Assembly: GCA_050180485.1 (NCBI GenBank)
Contig: JBFXED010000014.1
Coordinates: 1-64,000 of the forward strand
Direction: 5' to 3'
DNA: 64,000 nt
DNA from: CADEGL01 sp050180485
GTDB lineage: Bacteria > Pseudomonadota > Alphaproteobacteria > CADEGL01
Positions within the stretch are counted from its first letter, which is position 1; each line of letters begins with the position of its first letter. The notes beneath the pieces were generated by a model that was not told where the DNA came from, made no database searches, and saw only the letters and a program-made list of their open reading frames with translations. The translations under genes and the position numbers were made by a program. Of the stretch, positions 8,541 to 17,570 are shown piece after piece.

Positions 8541-10412
8541 TCAGCCGCGTACGCGGAAATTGCGTTTGACGTAGTCCAGAAGCGCCTTGAGCGAATCGTC
8601 CACGCTCGCCGCACCGGTATCCAGCACGAGCTCGGGTGCGGCGGGTTCCTCATAGGGTGCCGAGATCCCCGTGAAATCGGCGATCTCGCCGCGCCGCGCG
8701 CGCTTGTAAAGGCCCTTGGGGTCACGGCTCTCGCAGACCGAGAGGTCGGCCTTCACGTAGATTTCATGGAACTTTCCGCCGCCCGCCGCCCGCGCGCGAT
8801 CGCGGTCGCTGCGGTAGGGCGAGATGAAGGCCGTGATGCAGATGAAGCCTGCCTCGGCGAACAAGGCTGCGACTTCGCCCACGCGCCGGATATTCTCCGA
8901 GCGGTCTTCCGGCGAGAAGCCCAGATTCGCGTTGAGGCCGCGCCGGACATTGTCACCGTCCAGCACATAGACCAGATAGCCTTCCTTAAAGAGGCGCATC
9001 TCGAGCTCGATCGCGAGCGTCGATTTTCCCGCGCCTGAAAGTCCCGTCAGCCAGAGAACGCCGCCCGAATGGCGGTTCTGGCGCGTGCGCATGGCTTCGG
9101 TCACGCCGTGTGCCACGACCGAGACGTTGGTCGAGCGCACCGTGATCTGCTGGCGCTGGTCCGGATAGCCTTCCATGCCGATGATGCCGCCGCCCACGAC
9201 ATCGTAGCCGTCGACCAAGACGAAGCGACCGGTGCGCGGATTATCCGAGAAGGAATCGAGCGCCAGCATGGCACGCGTGCGCAGAACCACCTCGGCCACT
9301 GCGTTGCGCTCAACCTGTTCGGCGGCGCCGGCCGAAAGATCCATGGTATCGATCACTTTGTCGATCGACTGCACTTCGACCGGAATCTGCCGCGTGCAGA
9401 GCTTGAGCGTGTAACTGCGACCGCGCGCGAGCGGCTCTTTGCCCAGCCAGAACAGACGCGCGCGGAAGACGTTCGTTTCGACCGGTGCGCGCGTGAGATG
9501 GCTGGCGATCTCGCCACGCTCGACGAAGATCTGATCCTCTAGCGTGAAGCCGACCGATTCGCCCGCGCGCGCTTCCACGGGCGCGCCGTCGCGGTTCCAG
9601 GATTCGATCGTTTTGACGCGCGCGGTCAGATTCGATGGCGAGAAGAGCAGTGCATCACCGATCCTGAGGCGGCCGGTCTCGACACGGCCCGCGATGATGC
9701 GCCGCTGATCGAAGCGATAGACGTCCTGCACCGGGAGGCGCAGCGGCATGTCGTCGAACGGCGCGCGCGCCTCGAAACGGTCGAGCGCTTCGAGCACGGT
9801 CGGGCCGCAATACCAGGGCATGCGCGCAGAGCGGGCGCGGACATTGTCGCCGTCGCGCGCGGACACAGGAATCACGGTATCGGTCGAGACGCCAATATCG
9901 GCGAGATAGGAACGCACCTCGCGCGCGATGGCGTCGAACCGCGCCTGATCGCAATCGATCAGATCCATTTTGGTCACCGCCACGGCGACTTGCGCCACGC
10001 CCATGAGCGCTAGGAGATAACCATGGCGCCGCGTCTGCTCACGCACGCCTTCGGCCGCGTCGATGACGAGAACCGCTCCGTCGCACGCGGCAGCGCCCGT
10101 GATCATGTTCTTGAGAAATTCACGGTGCCCCGGCGCATCTACCAGCACGTAGCCGCGACGGGGCGTACGGAAGCGGATATAGCTGACATCGATGGTAATG
10201 CCTTGGTCGCGCTCGGGCTGGAGCGCGTCGGTCACGAAGGCCCATTCGAACGGCATGTTGCGCCGACGGCAGACGGCCTCGACCTCGGCCAGCTTGCCCT
10301 CGGGTAAGGCGCCGGTTTCATGCAGAAGCCGGCCGACCAGCGTGGACTTGCCATGATCGACATGGCCCACAATGGCGACATGGAAAGGCCGGGCGGAATC
10401 GCCGTGGGTCAT
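8541..10412 (-). CDS. cysNC: CysN-like GTPase fused to adenylylsulfate (APS) kinase
   Basis: 623 residues from the ATG at 10412; other starts lie at 10421 and 10484. Residues 16-24 hold the G1 loop GHVDHGKST, then DAPGHREF and TKMD, so the N-terminal half is a translation-factor-type GTPase with CysN hallmarks such as MPWYCGPT and DNPRTGRFV. From about residue 448 an APS kinase follows, with GLSGAGKST and LDGDNVRRGLN. The fusion should activate sulfate to PAPS. Canonical CysN has GSVDDGKST and DTPGHEQ, so this is a diverged branch. The usual partner cysD is not adjacent or in the window. Confidence 0.88.
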   Translation of the reverse strand: MTHGDSARPFHVAIVGHVDHGKSTLVGRLLHETGALPEGKLAEVEAVCRRRNMPFEWAFVTDALQPERDQGITIDVSYIRFRTPRRGYVLVDAPGHREFLKNMITGAAACDGAVLVIDAAEGVREQTRRHGYLLALMGVAQVAVAVTKMDLIDCDQARFDAIAREVRSYLADIGVSTDTVIPVSARDGDNVRARSARMPWYCGPTVLEALDRFEARAPFDDMPLRLPVQDVYRFDQRRIIAGRVETGRLRIGDALLFSPSNLTARVKTIESWNRDGAPVEARAGESVGFTLEDQIFVERGEIASHLTRAPVETNVFRARLFWLGKEPLARGRSYTLKLCTRQIPVEVQSIDKVIDTMDLSAGAAEQVERNAVAEVVLRTRAMLALDSFSDNPRTGRFVLVDGYDVVGGGIIGMEGYPDQRQQITVRSTNVSVVAHGVTEAMRTRQNRHSGGVLWLTGLSGAGKSTLAIELEMRLFKEGYLVYVLDGDNVRRGLNANLGFSPEDRSENIRRVGEVAALFAEAGFICITAFISPYRSDRDRARAAGGGKFHEIYVKADLSVCESRDPKGLYKRARRGEIADFTGISAPYEEPAAPELVLDTGAASVDDSLKALLDYVKRNFRVRG

Positions 10413-10597
10413 GGAAAGCATCGCTGACTGCGGGAACCGGTCGGGAACGTTCCCGGCAATCCCATATCTGGGGCGGGAAGGCAAGGTAACCCAACCGCGA
10501 CGGCATCCAGTTGTTCTGCGCGATAGGCTTGCACTATGATCGCGCCGGTTTCCGGGTCGCCGCGGGGGTGGTGAAACCTGTCAAGGAGTTCAAGGAG

Positions 10598-11089
10598 TTG
10601 CCTCTAATCTTGCGGACCCGCCCCGCTATCGCCGCCATTGCCGCAGCCATGCTACTGGCGGCCTTGGCCGCTTGCACCAAAACCCCGCCCCAACAGCAAG
10701 GCACGCCGGGGGCCGATGGCTACACCCATTTCGGCACGCCGCTGCAGGGTGGCGGCGTGGCCCCTGCGGTCAACACGTTCCTGTGGCGCGCGGCGTTGGA
10801 GACTGTTTCTTTCATGCCACTGGCCTCGGCCGATTCGACCGGCGGTGTCCTGATCACCGATTGGTATGCGCCGCCCGAGACGCCGAACGAGCGCTTCAAG
10901 GTCAATGTGTTCGTGACCAGCCGCCAGCTGCGCCCCGATGCCCTTCGCGCGGTGGTGTTTCGTCAAACGAGGAATCCGCAGGGCGTTTGGGTCGACGCCA
11001 CGGTAGAGCCGAATACTGCACGCAGCCTGGAAGACACGATTTTGGCGCGCGGACGCCAACTGCGCGCCGAGGCAACTGCGACTCAATAG
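10598..11089 (+). CDS. DUF3576 family lipoprotein
   Basis: About 163 residues if translation starts at the TTG at 10598, with an AAGGAG 9 bases upstream. A TTG at 10610 or upstream GTG codons are alternatives. A basic N-terminus, a long Ala/Leu stretch and the lipobox LAAC mark it as a lipoprotein. The remainder matches the pattern of DUF3576 (FLWRAALETVSFMPLASAD, GGVLITDWY), a family that I recall sitting directly before leuS in alphaproteobacteria. Function unknown, probably in the outer envelope. It is transcribed with leuS, lptE and holA. Confidence 0.8.
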   Translation: MPLILRTRPAIAAIAAAMLLAALAACTKTPPQQQGTPGADGYTHFGTPLQGGGVAPAVNTFLWRAALETVSFMPLASADSTGGVLITDWYAPPETPNERFKVNVFVTSRQLRPDALRAVVFRQTRNPQGVWVDATVEPNTARSLEDTILARGRQLRAEATATQ

Positions 11090-11158
11090 ACGTTCTTGGC
11101 GGTCGGCGGGCCCCAGGGTTCGACGGTTTCCGCGCTAATCCGAAAGAGATGGGTTCGA

Positions 11159-13723
11159 ATGGCCCGGTACAATTTCGCTGAGACCGAGGAAAAGTGGCAG
11201 CGCCTGTGGGAGCAGCGCGACACCTTTGGCGTGAAGGCTGACAACAGCCGGCCCAAATATTATGTTCTTGAAATGTTCCCATACCCCTCGGGCCGTATCC
11301 ACATGGGGCATGTGCGGAACTATACGCTCGGCGACGTGGTCGCCCGTTATAAGCGCGCCCGGGGCTTCAACGTCCTGCATCCCATGGGCTGGGACGCATT
11401 CGGCCTACCGGCCGAGAACGCCGCCCGCGAACAGAAAATCCATCCGGCGAAATGGACCTACGACAACATCGCCACCATGCGGGGCGAGCTGAAGCGCATG
11501 GGCCTATCGCTCGACTGGAGCCGCGAAATCGCGACCTGTCATCCGGGCTATTACGCGCATCAACAAAAACTGTTTCTCGACTTCCTTCAAGCCGGCCTGG
11601 CTTATCGCAAGGAATCCTTCGTCAATTGGGATCCCGTTGACCACACGGTTCTGGCCAACGAGCAGGTGATCGACGGGCGCGGCTGGCGCTCGGGTGCCTT
11701 GGTCGAAAAGCGCAAACTGTCCCAATGGTTCTTCAAGATCACCGCCTTCACGGACGATCTGTTGAGGTCGCTGGACCGGCTGGACCGGTGGCCGGACAAG
11801 GTCCGGCTCATGCAAGAAAACTGGATCGGTAAGAGCCAGGGCGCCTACATGCAATTCGACTTCGTTGGCCGCGACGGCCGGCTTGAGGTCTTCAGTACGC
11901 GCCCCGATACAATCTATGGCGCCTCGTTCATGGCGCTGTCGCCCAACCATCCGCTAACCGAAGAGTTGGCGGGAAACGATGCGAAGCTTCGCGACTTTGT
12001 CGCGGAATGCAACCGTTCGGGAACCAGCGAAGCCACGCTGGAGCAGCAAGAAAAGAAGGGCTACGACACTGGCCTGCGCGTGCGGCATCCCTTCCGGCCG
12101 TCGGTGGAGTTGCCGGTCTACGTCGCCAATTTCGTGCTGATGGAGTACGGCACGGGCGCCATCTTCGGCTGCCCTGGTCACGACCAGCGCGACTTGGACT
12201 TCGCGCGTAAATACAAACTGCCCGTCATCCCTGTCGTTCTGCCGCCCGACGGCGACCCAACAACTTTCGGCATCGGCGCCGAAGCTTATGTGGGCCCAGG
12301 CAAGATCTACAATTCCGAGTTCCTTGACGGCCTCGACGTGGACAGCGCGATCGGCGCGGCCATCAAGCGTTTCGAGGCGGAGAAGCGCGGCCGCGGCGCC
12401 ACTGTTTACCGTCTGCGCGACTGGGGCGTTTCGCGCCAACGCTATTGGGGTTGCCCGATCCCGGTCATCCATTGCGACGTCTGCGGCACAATCCCCGTGC
12501 CGGCCAAGGACCTGCCGGTCCTGCTGCCCGACGACGTCACCTTCGACAAGCCCGGCAATCCGCTGGACCATCATCCGACCTGGAAGCACGTCGCCTGTCC
12601 CGGTTGCGGCAAGGCCGCGCGGCGCGAGACGGACACGTTCGACACCTTCGTCGATTCGTCCTGGTATTTCGCCCGCTTCTGTTCGCCCCGCGCGGATGTG
12701 CCGGTCGAGCGCGGTGCGGTCGATTACTGGCTGCCGGTCGACCAGTATATCGGCGGCGTCGAGCACGCCATTTTGCATTTGCTCTATTCGCGCTTCTTCA
12801 CCCGGGCCATGCGCCAGGCGGGGCACCTCGATCTCGACGAACCGTTCGCCGGCTTGTTCACGCAGGGGATGGTTTGCCACGAGTCCTATCGCAGCGCCGA
12901 TGGAAAGTGGCTCTATCCCGAGGAAATCGAGAAGCGTCCGGACGGCGCCATCGTCGAAACCGCCACGGGCAAGCCGGTGACGGTCGGCCGCCGCGAGGTG
13001 ATGAGCAAATCGAAGAAGAACGTGGTGGCGCCCAGCGCCATCATCGGCACGTTCGGCGCGGACACGGCGCGGCTCTTTATGCTGTCCGACAGTCCGCCCG
13101 AGCGCGACCTGGAGTGGAGCGAAGCAGGTGTCGAAGGTGCCTGGCGGTATCTCGGCCGGCTTTACCGCCTCCTCACCGAGCCCGCACAGCCCTTGCCACC
13201 GCCGGGCGCGAAGATGCCGGAATCCTTCTCGGATGCCGCCATGGCCGCGCGGCGCGCGACCCACAAGACGATCGCTGCCGTGACCGAGGATCTGGAGAAG
13301 TTTCGCTTCAACCGCGCGGTTGCGCGTGTACGCGAGCTGAGCAACGTCTTGTTCGATCTTGACCTCAAATCGGCCGGCGCGCCTTGGGTCCTGCGCGAAA
13401 GCTTGGAGGCGCTGACCCAGTTGATCGGGCCGATGACGCCCCATATTGCCGAAGAGATGTGGCAGGTTCTGGGTCACAAGATACTGTTGTCGGAGACGGC
13501 GTGGCCCAAGGCCGATCCCTTGCTCGTGGTCGACGACAACGTGAAGATCGCGGTGCAAGTGAATGGAAAATTGCGCGGCACAATCGAGTTGGCCCGCGAC
13601 ACCGGCGAGGAAGATGCGCGGGCCGCAGCGCTGGCCTTGCCTGCGGTCACCAAGCTGGTTGCCGAACGCAACGTCAGGCAGGTCATCGTCGTGCCGAACC
13701 GGATTATCAATGTGGTGGTCTAA
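11159..13723 (+). CDS. leuS: Leucyl-tRNA synthetase
   Basis: 854 residues from the ATG at 11159 (MARYNFAETEEKW), which fits bacterial LeuRS better than an in-frame start at 11096. The class I signature is PYPSGRIHMGH at residues 41-51, and the KMSKS loop appears as MSKSKKN at 615-621. The editing CP1 domain occupies the middle, with GTGAIFGCPGHDQRD near residues 335-350, and an anticodon-binding domain ends the protein. It charges tRNA-Leu in the cytoplasm. The stop overlaps the lptE start by 14 bases. Confidence 0.98.
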   Translation: MARYNFAETEEKWQRLWEQRDTFGVKADNSRPKYYVLEMFPYPSGRIHMGHVRNYTLGDVVARYKRARGFNVLHPMGWDAFGLPAENAAREQKIHPAKWTYDNIATMRGELKRMGLSLDWSREIATCHPGYYAHQQKLFLDFLQAGLAYRKESFVNWDPVDHTVLANEQVIDGRGWRSGALVEKRKLSQWFFKITAFTDDLLRSLDRLDRWPDKVRLMQENWIGKSQGAYMQFDFVGRDGRLEVFSTRPDTIYGASFMALSPNHPLTEELAGNDAKLRDFVAECNRSGTSEATLEQQEKKGYDTGLRVRHPFRPSVELPVYVANFVLMEYGTGAIFGCPGHDQRDLDFARKYKLPVIPVVLPPDGDPTTFGIGAEAYVGPGKIYNSEFLDGLDVDSAIGAAIKRFEAEKRGRGATVYRLRDWGVSRQRYWGCPIPVIHCDVCGTIPVPAKDLPVLLPDDVTFDKPGNPLDHHPTWKHVACPGCGKAARRETDTFDTFVDSSWYFARFCSPRADVPVERGAVDYWLPVDQYIGGVEHAILHLLYSRFFTRAMRQAGHLDLDEPFAGLFTQGMVCHESYRSADGKWLYPEEIEKRPDGAIVETATGKPVTVGRREVMSKSKKNVVAPSAIIGTFGADTARLFMLSDSPPERDLEWSEAGVEGAWRYLGRLYRLLTEPAQPLPPPGAKMPESFSDAAMAARRATHKTIAAVTEDLEKFRFNRAVARVRELSNVLFDLDLKSAGAPWVLRESLEALTQLIGPMTPHIAEEMWQVLGHKILLSETAWPKADPLLVVDDNVKIAVQVNGKLRGTIELARDTGEEDARAAALALPAVTKLVAERNVRQVIVVPNRIINVVV

Positions 13724-14219
13724 AACCACCGTCATTGGCGTTTTGCTTCTGACCGCCGCCTGCGGCTTCCAGCCGCTTTACGGCAAGAAGGACGGCAAGG
13801 CGGCGCCCGACGATTTGGCGGCCACGCGCATCAACATCATCGCCGACCGCACAGGCCAACAGCTCCGCAATGATCTGCAGGTCGAGCTGACGCCGAAGGG
13901 CGCTTCAGCCGTCGCGCAGAAATATGAGCTTCAGGTCAAGCTGAACGAAAATTTGAATCAGGTTGCGATCGCGAAGGACGAGACCACCTCTCGCGCGAGC
14001 CTCGAGATCATCTCCACTTTCACGCTCGCGAAGCTGCAGGATGGCACGCCGCTTTTCAGCGGCGCCAGCCGTGTCACCATGAGCTACAACATCACGACCT
14101 CGGGCTTCGCTACGGTGAGTGCCGAGCAGGACGCGCGACGGCGCGGTGTGCGGGTTATCGCCGAGGACATGAAGCTGCAGCTGGCCGCTTACTTCAACAA
14201 GCTGAACTCCGGGAAATAG
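13710..14219 (+). CDS. lptE: LPS-assembly lipoprotein LptE
   Basis: 169 residues from the ATG at 13710, inside the end of leuS. A short signal peptide ends in the lipobox LTAAC with the lipidated Cys at residue 18, followed by GFQPLYG, a hallmark of LptE in alphaproteobacteria. LptE plugs the LptD barrel that inserts lipopolysaccharide into the outer leaflet of the outer membrane. The position between leuS and holA is the conserved one (the same order as in E. coli leuS-lptE-holA), which strongly supports the call despite the low sequence conservation of this family. Confidence 0.93.
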   Translation: MWWSKTTVIGVLLLTAACGFQPLYGKKDGKAAPDDLAATRINIIADRTGQQLRNDLQVELTPKGASAVAQKYELQVKLNENLNQVAIAKDETTSRASLEIISTFTLAKLQDGTPLFSGASRVTMSYNITTSGFATVSAEQDARRRGVRVIAEDMKLQLAAYFNKLNSGK

Positions 14220-14238
14220 GCGTGCGGATGCGTCCGCG

Positions 14239-15273
14239 ATGAAAATTTCCGCTCAGCGCGCTGATGCCTTCGCGCGCAAGCCAGATCCGAAGATGCTCGC
14301 CGTGCTGGTTTACGGCCCCGATCTCGGCTTGGTCCGCGAACGCGCGACGTCGCTGGTACAATTCGGATTGGATGGCAAGGACGATCCGTTCCGTTTATCC
14401 GAGCTCGTCGGCATGAACTTGAAGGACGATCCCGCGCGCTTGCGGGACGAAGCCTCGTCCATGCCGTTCGGCGGCGGGCGGCGCGTTGTCCGTGTGCGCG
14501 ACGGTCGTGACGATTGCGCGGAGGCATGCACCCGTCTGCTGGACGGTGGCGGAATGGATGCGCTCGTCGTCATCGAGGCCGGCGATCTGCCCAAGCGCTC
14601 GGCTTTGCGCCGGCTGTTCGAAAGCGCCGATAATGCCGCCGCGATTCCCTGTTATGCGGATGACGGCGAGGCGTTGGACGGCGTGATCCGTTCCAGCCTG
14701 GAGGCGGAGAAGATTCGCGTTTCGCCAGGCGCACGGACCATGCTGATGGAGCGGCTTGGCGCCGACCGCATGTTGAGCCGCGCGGAGTTGGCCAAGCTTG
14801 CCGCTTATGTCGGCCCCGGTGCTACGGTGGAAGAGGCCGATGTCGAGGCCGTCGTCGGCGATGCGAACGAAGCATCGATCGACGATGTGTGCTTTGCCGC
14901 ATTTGGCGGGGACCAAGCCGCGCTCGATGCGGCGCTGGCGCGCGCTTACGCCGACGGCTTAATGCCGGTTGTGATGCTTCGGGCCGCCACGCGCCATGTT
15001 GAGCGATTGCTGACTGTGGTCGCGCAAATTGACAATGGTGGATCGGCGGAGCAGGCCATTGGCTCACTGCGGCCGCCCATATTCTTCAAGCGGCTCTCAA
15101 TATTTTCCGGCCAGGTCCGCCGCTGGAAGCACGATGCCTTATCGCGCGCCTTTGCGCGGTTGATGGAGGCAGAGCTGCGGTGCAAGACCACCGGCTTGCC
15201 AGCCGAGGCGATCTGCAATCGCGCGCTGATGGAGATTGCCCAGGCCGCCGGCCGCGCGGGCCGGCGAAACTAA
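14239..15273 (+). CDS. holA: DNA polymerase III delta subunit
   Basis: 344 residues, the usual length. The N-terminus has the family pattern MLAVLVYGPDLGLVRERA (a degenerate AAA+ domain without an active P-loop), then MPFGGGRRVVRVRD and a middle stretch with DADRMLSRAELAKLA-like helices. Delta opens the beta sliding clamp as part of the clamp loader. Gene order leuS-lptE-holA is conserved across proteobacteria. It starts 19 bases after lptE, and its 3' end overlaps the convergent parB stop by 4 bases. Confidence 0.95.
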   Translation: MKISAQRADAFARKPDPKMLAVLVYGPDLGLVRERATSLVQFGLDGKDDPFRLSELVGMNLKDDPARLRDEASSMPFGGGRRVVRVRDGRDDCAEACTRLLDGGGMDALVVIEAGDLPKRSALRRLFESADNAAAIPCYADDGEALDGVIRSSLEAEKIRVSPGARTMLMERLGADRMLSRAELAKLAAYVGPGATVEEADVEAVVGDANEASIDDVCFAAFGGDQAALDAALARAYADGLMPVVMLRAATRHVERLLTVVAQIDNGGSAEQAIGSLRPPIFFKRLSIFSGQVRRWKHDALSRAFARLMEAELRCKTTGLPAEAICNRALMEIAQAAGRAGRRN

Positions 15274-16139
15274 ATGGACTTGGCGCTCAGGCGCTGAACG
15301 ACGTCGTCGAGCTGTTCGAGACTTTCATAGCGGATCGTCAGATCGCCCGCCTTGCCGGATGGCTTCAACGTCACCTTGAGGCCGAGCAACGCCGACAATT
15401 CGCGCTCGAGTGCCAGCGTATCCGTGTCTTTCGCGGACAGGATTTGCTTTCTCGCGTTTCGCTTTTTTCCGAGCTGGGTCAGCCGTTCGGTCTGCCGGAC
15501 ATTGAGATTCCGCGCCACGACTTGGCGCGCCAAGGTCTCGGCATCCTCGACACCCAGAAGCGCGCGGGCATGGCCCGCCGTGATCTTGCCGCTGTCGAGC
15601 AACGTTTTGACGCCGGGCGGAAGATCAAGGAGACGCAGCAAATTGGCGACATGGCTGCGGCTCTTGCCGACAACTTTCGACAATTGCTCTTGCGTGTGAT
15701 CGAACTCGGTCATCAGACGCTGATAGCCGAGCGCTTCCTCGATGGGCGAAAGGTCGGCGCGCTGGACATTTTCGACCAGCGCGATCTCCAGTGCCTCGCG
15801 GTCCGTTAGTTCGCGGACAACGACGGGCAGTTCGTGCAGACCGGCGCGCTGCGCAGCGCGCCAGCGGCGCTCACCGGCGATGATCTCGTAAGCCTGGTCG
15901 GCCGTCTTGCGAACGAGGATCGGCTGGATGACACCCTTTTCGCGGATCGATGCCTCAAGCGAATCCATTTCCTCTTGGCCGAAGCGACGGCGCGGCTGAA
16001 AACGGCCAGGACGCAGCAGATCGAGCGAGACGAAACGGGGTGCGCGGGCGTTGTCGACCGGCGCGGCCTCGGCCGTGTCCTCGCCCAGGAGAGCCGAAAG
16101 GCCACGGCCCAGATGGCGGCGTCTGTCCTCGGCGTTCAT
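15270..16139 (-). CDS. parB: Chromosome-partitioning protein ParB
   Basis: 289 residues from the ATG at 16139, overlapping the parA stop. GRGLSALLGE near the N-terminus and the ParB/Srx CTPase segment with IIAGERRWRAAQRAG (around residues 95-110) are diagnostic. The DNA-binding helix-turn-helix includes GKSRSHVANLLRLLDLP. A C-terminal dimerization segment ends the protein. ParB loads on parS and spreads by CTP hydrolysis. Two perfect parS sites lie 3.3 kb away at 19488 and 19528, and a third near-perfect one is inside rsmG, so the system is complete in the window. Confidence 0.98.
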   Translation of the reverse strand: MNAEDRRRHLGRGLSALLGEDTAEAAPVDNARAPRFVSLDLLRPGRFQPRRRFGQEEMDSLEASIREKGVIQPILVRKTADQAYEIIAGERRWRAAQRAGLHELPVVVRELTDREALEIALVENVQRADLSPIEEALGYQRLMTEFDHTQEQLSKVVGKSRSHVANLLRLLDLPPGVKTLLDSGKITAGHARALLGVEDAETLARQVVARNLNVRQTERLTQLGKKRNARKQILSAKDTDTLALERELSALLGLKVTLKPSGKAGDLTIRYESLEQLDDVVQRLSAKSI

Positions 16140-16966
16140 GCACGCAGCGCCTGTTCGCGGCGGATGACTTCGCTGGCCAGATGGATATAGGCCTGTGAGC
16201 CGGCGCATTTGAAATCGTAGAGCAGGACGGGTTTGCCGTGAGAGGGCGCCTCGGAGACGCGAACGTTCCGGGGAATGACGGTTTGATAAACCTTGTCGCC
16301 GAAATGCTGACGCACATCGCTGGCCACAAGATCACACAAGCTGTTGCGTTTATCGAACATCGTCAACACTAGACCTTGGATCTCCAGGCGTGGATTGAAC
16401 GCGCGTTTCACCCGCTCGATGGTTCGCACTAAGTGGCTCAAGCCTTCCAGCGCATAGAATTCGCACTGAAGAGGAACAAGCACCGCATCCGCCGCCGAGA
16501 AGGCGTTCAAAGTCAGAAGACCAAGGGCCGGCGGGCAGTCGATGAGGATGTAGGTATAGGAGTCTGCGGTCTGGCGAATGGCCTCGCCCAGCCGGTGCTC
16601 GCGATTGGGCAGGTCCACAAGCTCCAACTCGGCGCCGGACAGATCGACCGACGAAGGGATCACGCTCAGATTCGGAATGGTCGTCGCAAGAATAGCAGTT
16701 TTAGCTTCGACCCCCTCGATCACTACATTGTAGGTGCCGACACTTCGCGCACGCCGGTCGATCCCGAGGCCAGTGCTCGCATTCCCCTGTGGATCAAGGT
16801 CGATCAGAAGGACCCTTTCACCCACGGCCGCGAGAGCCGTACCTAGATTGACGGCTGTGGTGGTCTTCCCCACACCGCCCTTCTGGTTCGCGATCGCCAG
16901 GATCCGCGTCGGTGCCTTAGCGGCTTCGACTTGGATGGTGGATTCAATTTGGTCTGGATTGATCAT
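16136..16966 (-). CDS. parA: Chromosome-partitioning ATPase ParA (Soj)
   Basis: 276 residues. The deviant Walker A motif KGGVGKTTT is at residues 29-37, followed by LLIDLDPQGNAST (Walker A') and the Walker B segment YILIDCPPALG. ParA-ATP dimers bind the nucleoid and pull ParB-parS complexes apart. The first 23 bases overlap the 3' end of rsmG, and the stop overlaps parB, so rsmG, parA and parB are tightly coupled. The family and role are secure. Confidence 0.98.
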   Translation of the reverse strand: MINPDQIESTIQVEAAKAPTRILAIANQKGGVGKTTTAVNLGTALAAVGERVLLIDLDPQGNASTGLGIDRRARSVGTYNVVIEGVEAKTAILATTIPNLSVIPSSVDLSGAELELVDLPNREHRLGEAIRQTADSYTYILIDCPPALGLLTLNAFSAADAVLVPLQCEFYALEGLSHLVRTIERVKRAFNPRLEIQGLVLTMFDKRNSLCDLVASDVRQHFGDKVYQTVIPRNVRVSEAPSHGKPVLLYDFKCAGSQAYIHLASEVIRREQALRA

Positions 16967-17570
16967 GCTCTAGCTTCCGTATCCGAAGGATGCAGCCCGC
17001 CGGATCGCTTTTGCTCGGAACGCGATCGGCCACGATTCTCCATTCTTTAGACGCCTCGGTCAATTCATCGTCGACGGACTTCCCTTTCAGGAAAACCCCC
17101 ATAGCGCCTTTCTTAAGAAACGGCGCCGCCAGGGGTAGAAGTACGGGCAGCGGCGCAAAGGCCCGGGCGACCACCGCTTTGACCGGCCAGGGTTCCACAG
17201 CACCGATATCCTTATTATGAATGGTCACCGGTGCCTGGGTCCGATGAGCAACTTCGCGCAAGAAGGTGCATTTGCGGCCATCGCGTTCGATCAGATGAAC
17301 ATGCTCCTGGCCCATGATCGCTAGCACCATGCCTGGAAAGCCGGCGCCCGAGCCAAAATCGACCAGTTCACCGGAGTTACCTGGCTGGCCGAGAAGAGCG
17401 AGAATTTGGGCCGAATCCAGAAAGTGGCGATTCCAGAGATCACGCAGACTACCCGGCGCCACCAAGTTGATGGCGTGGTTCCATCGAAGCAGAAGCTCGG
17501 CATATTGCGAAAGCCGGTCCCGAGTTTCACGTGAAACGCCTGTAGCGTTTTGAAATTCATCGATATTCAT
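16944..17570 (-). CDS. rsmG: 16S rRNA (guanine527-N7)-methyltransferase RsmG (GidB)
   Basis: 208 residues from the ATG at 17570. An ATG at 17600 would overlap mnmG by 44 bases instead of 14. DFGSGAGFPGMVLAI is the SAM-binding loop, and HFLDSAQIL and NLVAPGS are family segments. The enzyme methylates G527 of 16S rRNA. Codons for VSRET (bases 17524-17537) form the palindrome GTTTCACGTGAAAC, a parS core embedded in the coding sequence. It is part of the mnmG-rsmG-parA-parB operon. Confidence 0.96.
   Translation of the reverse strand: MNIDEFQNATGVSRETRDRLSQYAELLLRWNHAINLVAPGSLRDLWNRHFLDSAQILALLGQPGNSGELVDFGSGAGFPGMVLAIMGQEHVHLIERDGRKCTFLREVAHRTQAPVTIHNKDIGAVEPWPVKAVVARAFAPLPVLLPLAAPFLKKGAMGVFLKGKSVDDELTEASKEWRIVADRVPSKSDPAGCILRIRKLEHDQSRPN
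17524..17537. other. parS-like site inside rsmG
   Basis: The 14-base palindrome GTTTCACGTGAAAC matches the centre of the parS consensus TGTTTCACGTGAAACA. The outermost base on each side differs (A and G in place of T and A), giving 14 of 16. It lies within codons for VSRET of rsmG, about 2 kb from the two intergenic parS sites. ParB binding is inferred from the motif, not shown. Confidence 0.75.

Noticed and set aside
11954..13735. 593-codon open frame antisense to leuS
   Set aside because: GC-rich third-position shadow of leuS, with composition and residues of no known family. leuS is certain on the other strand.
16788..16796. TGATCCACA-like DnaA box (reverse strand) in parA
   Set aside because: It lies in conserved codons for LDPQG of the Walker A' region and stands alone, so the match is explained by coding.
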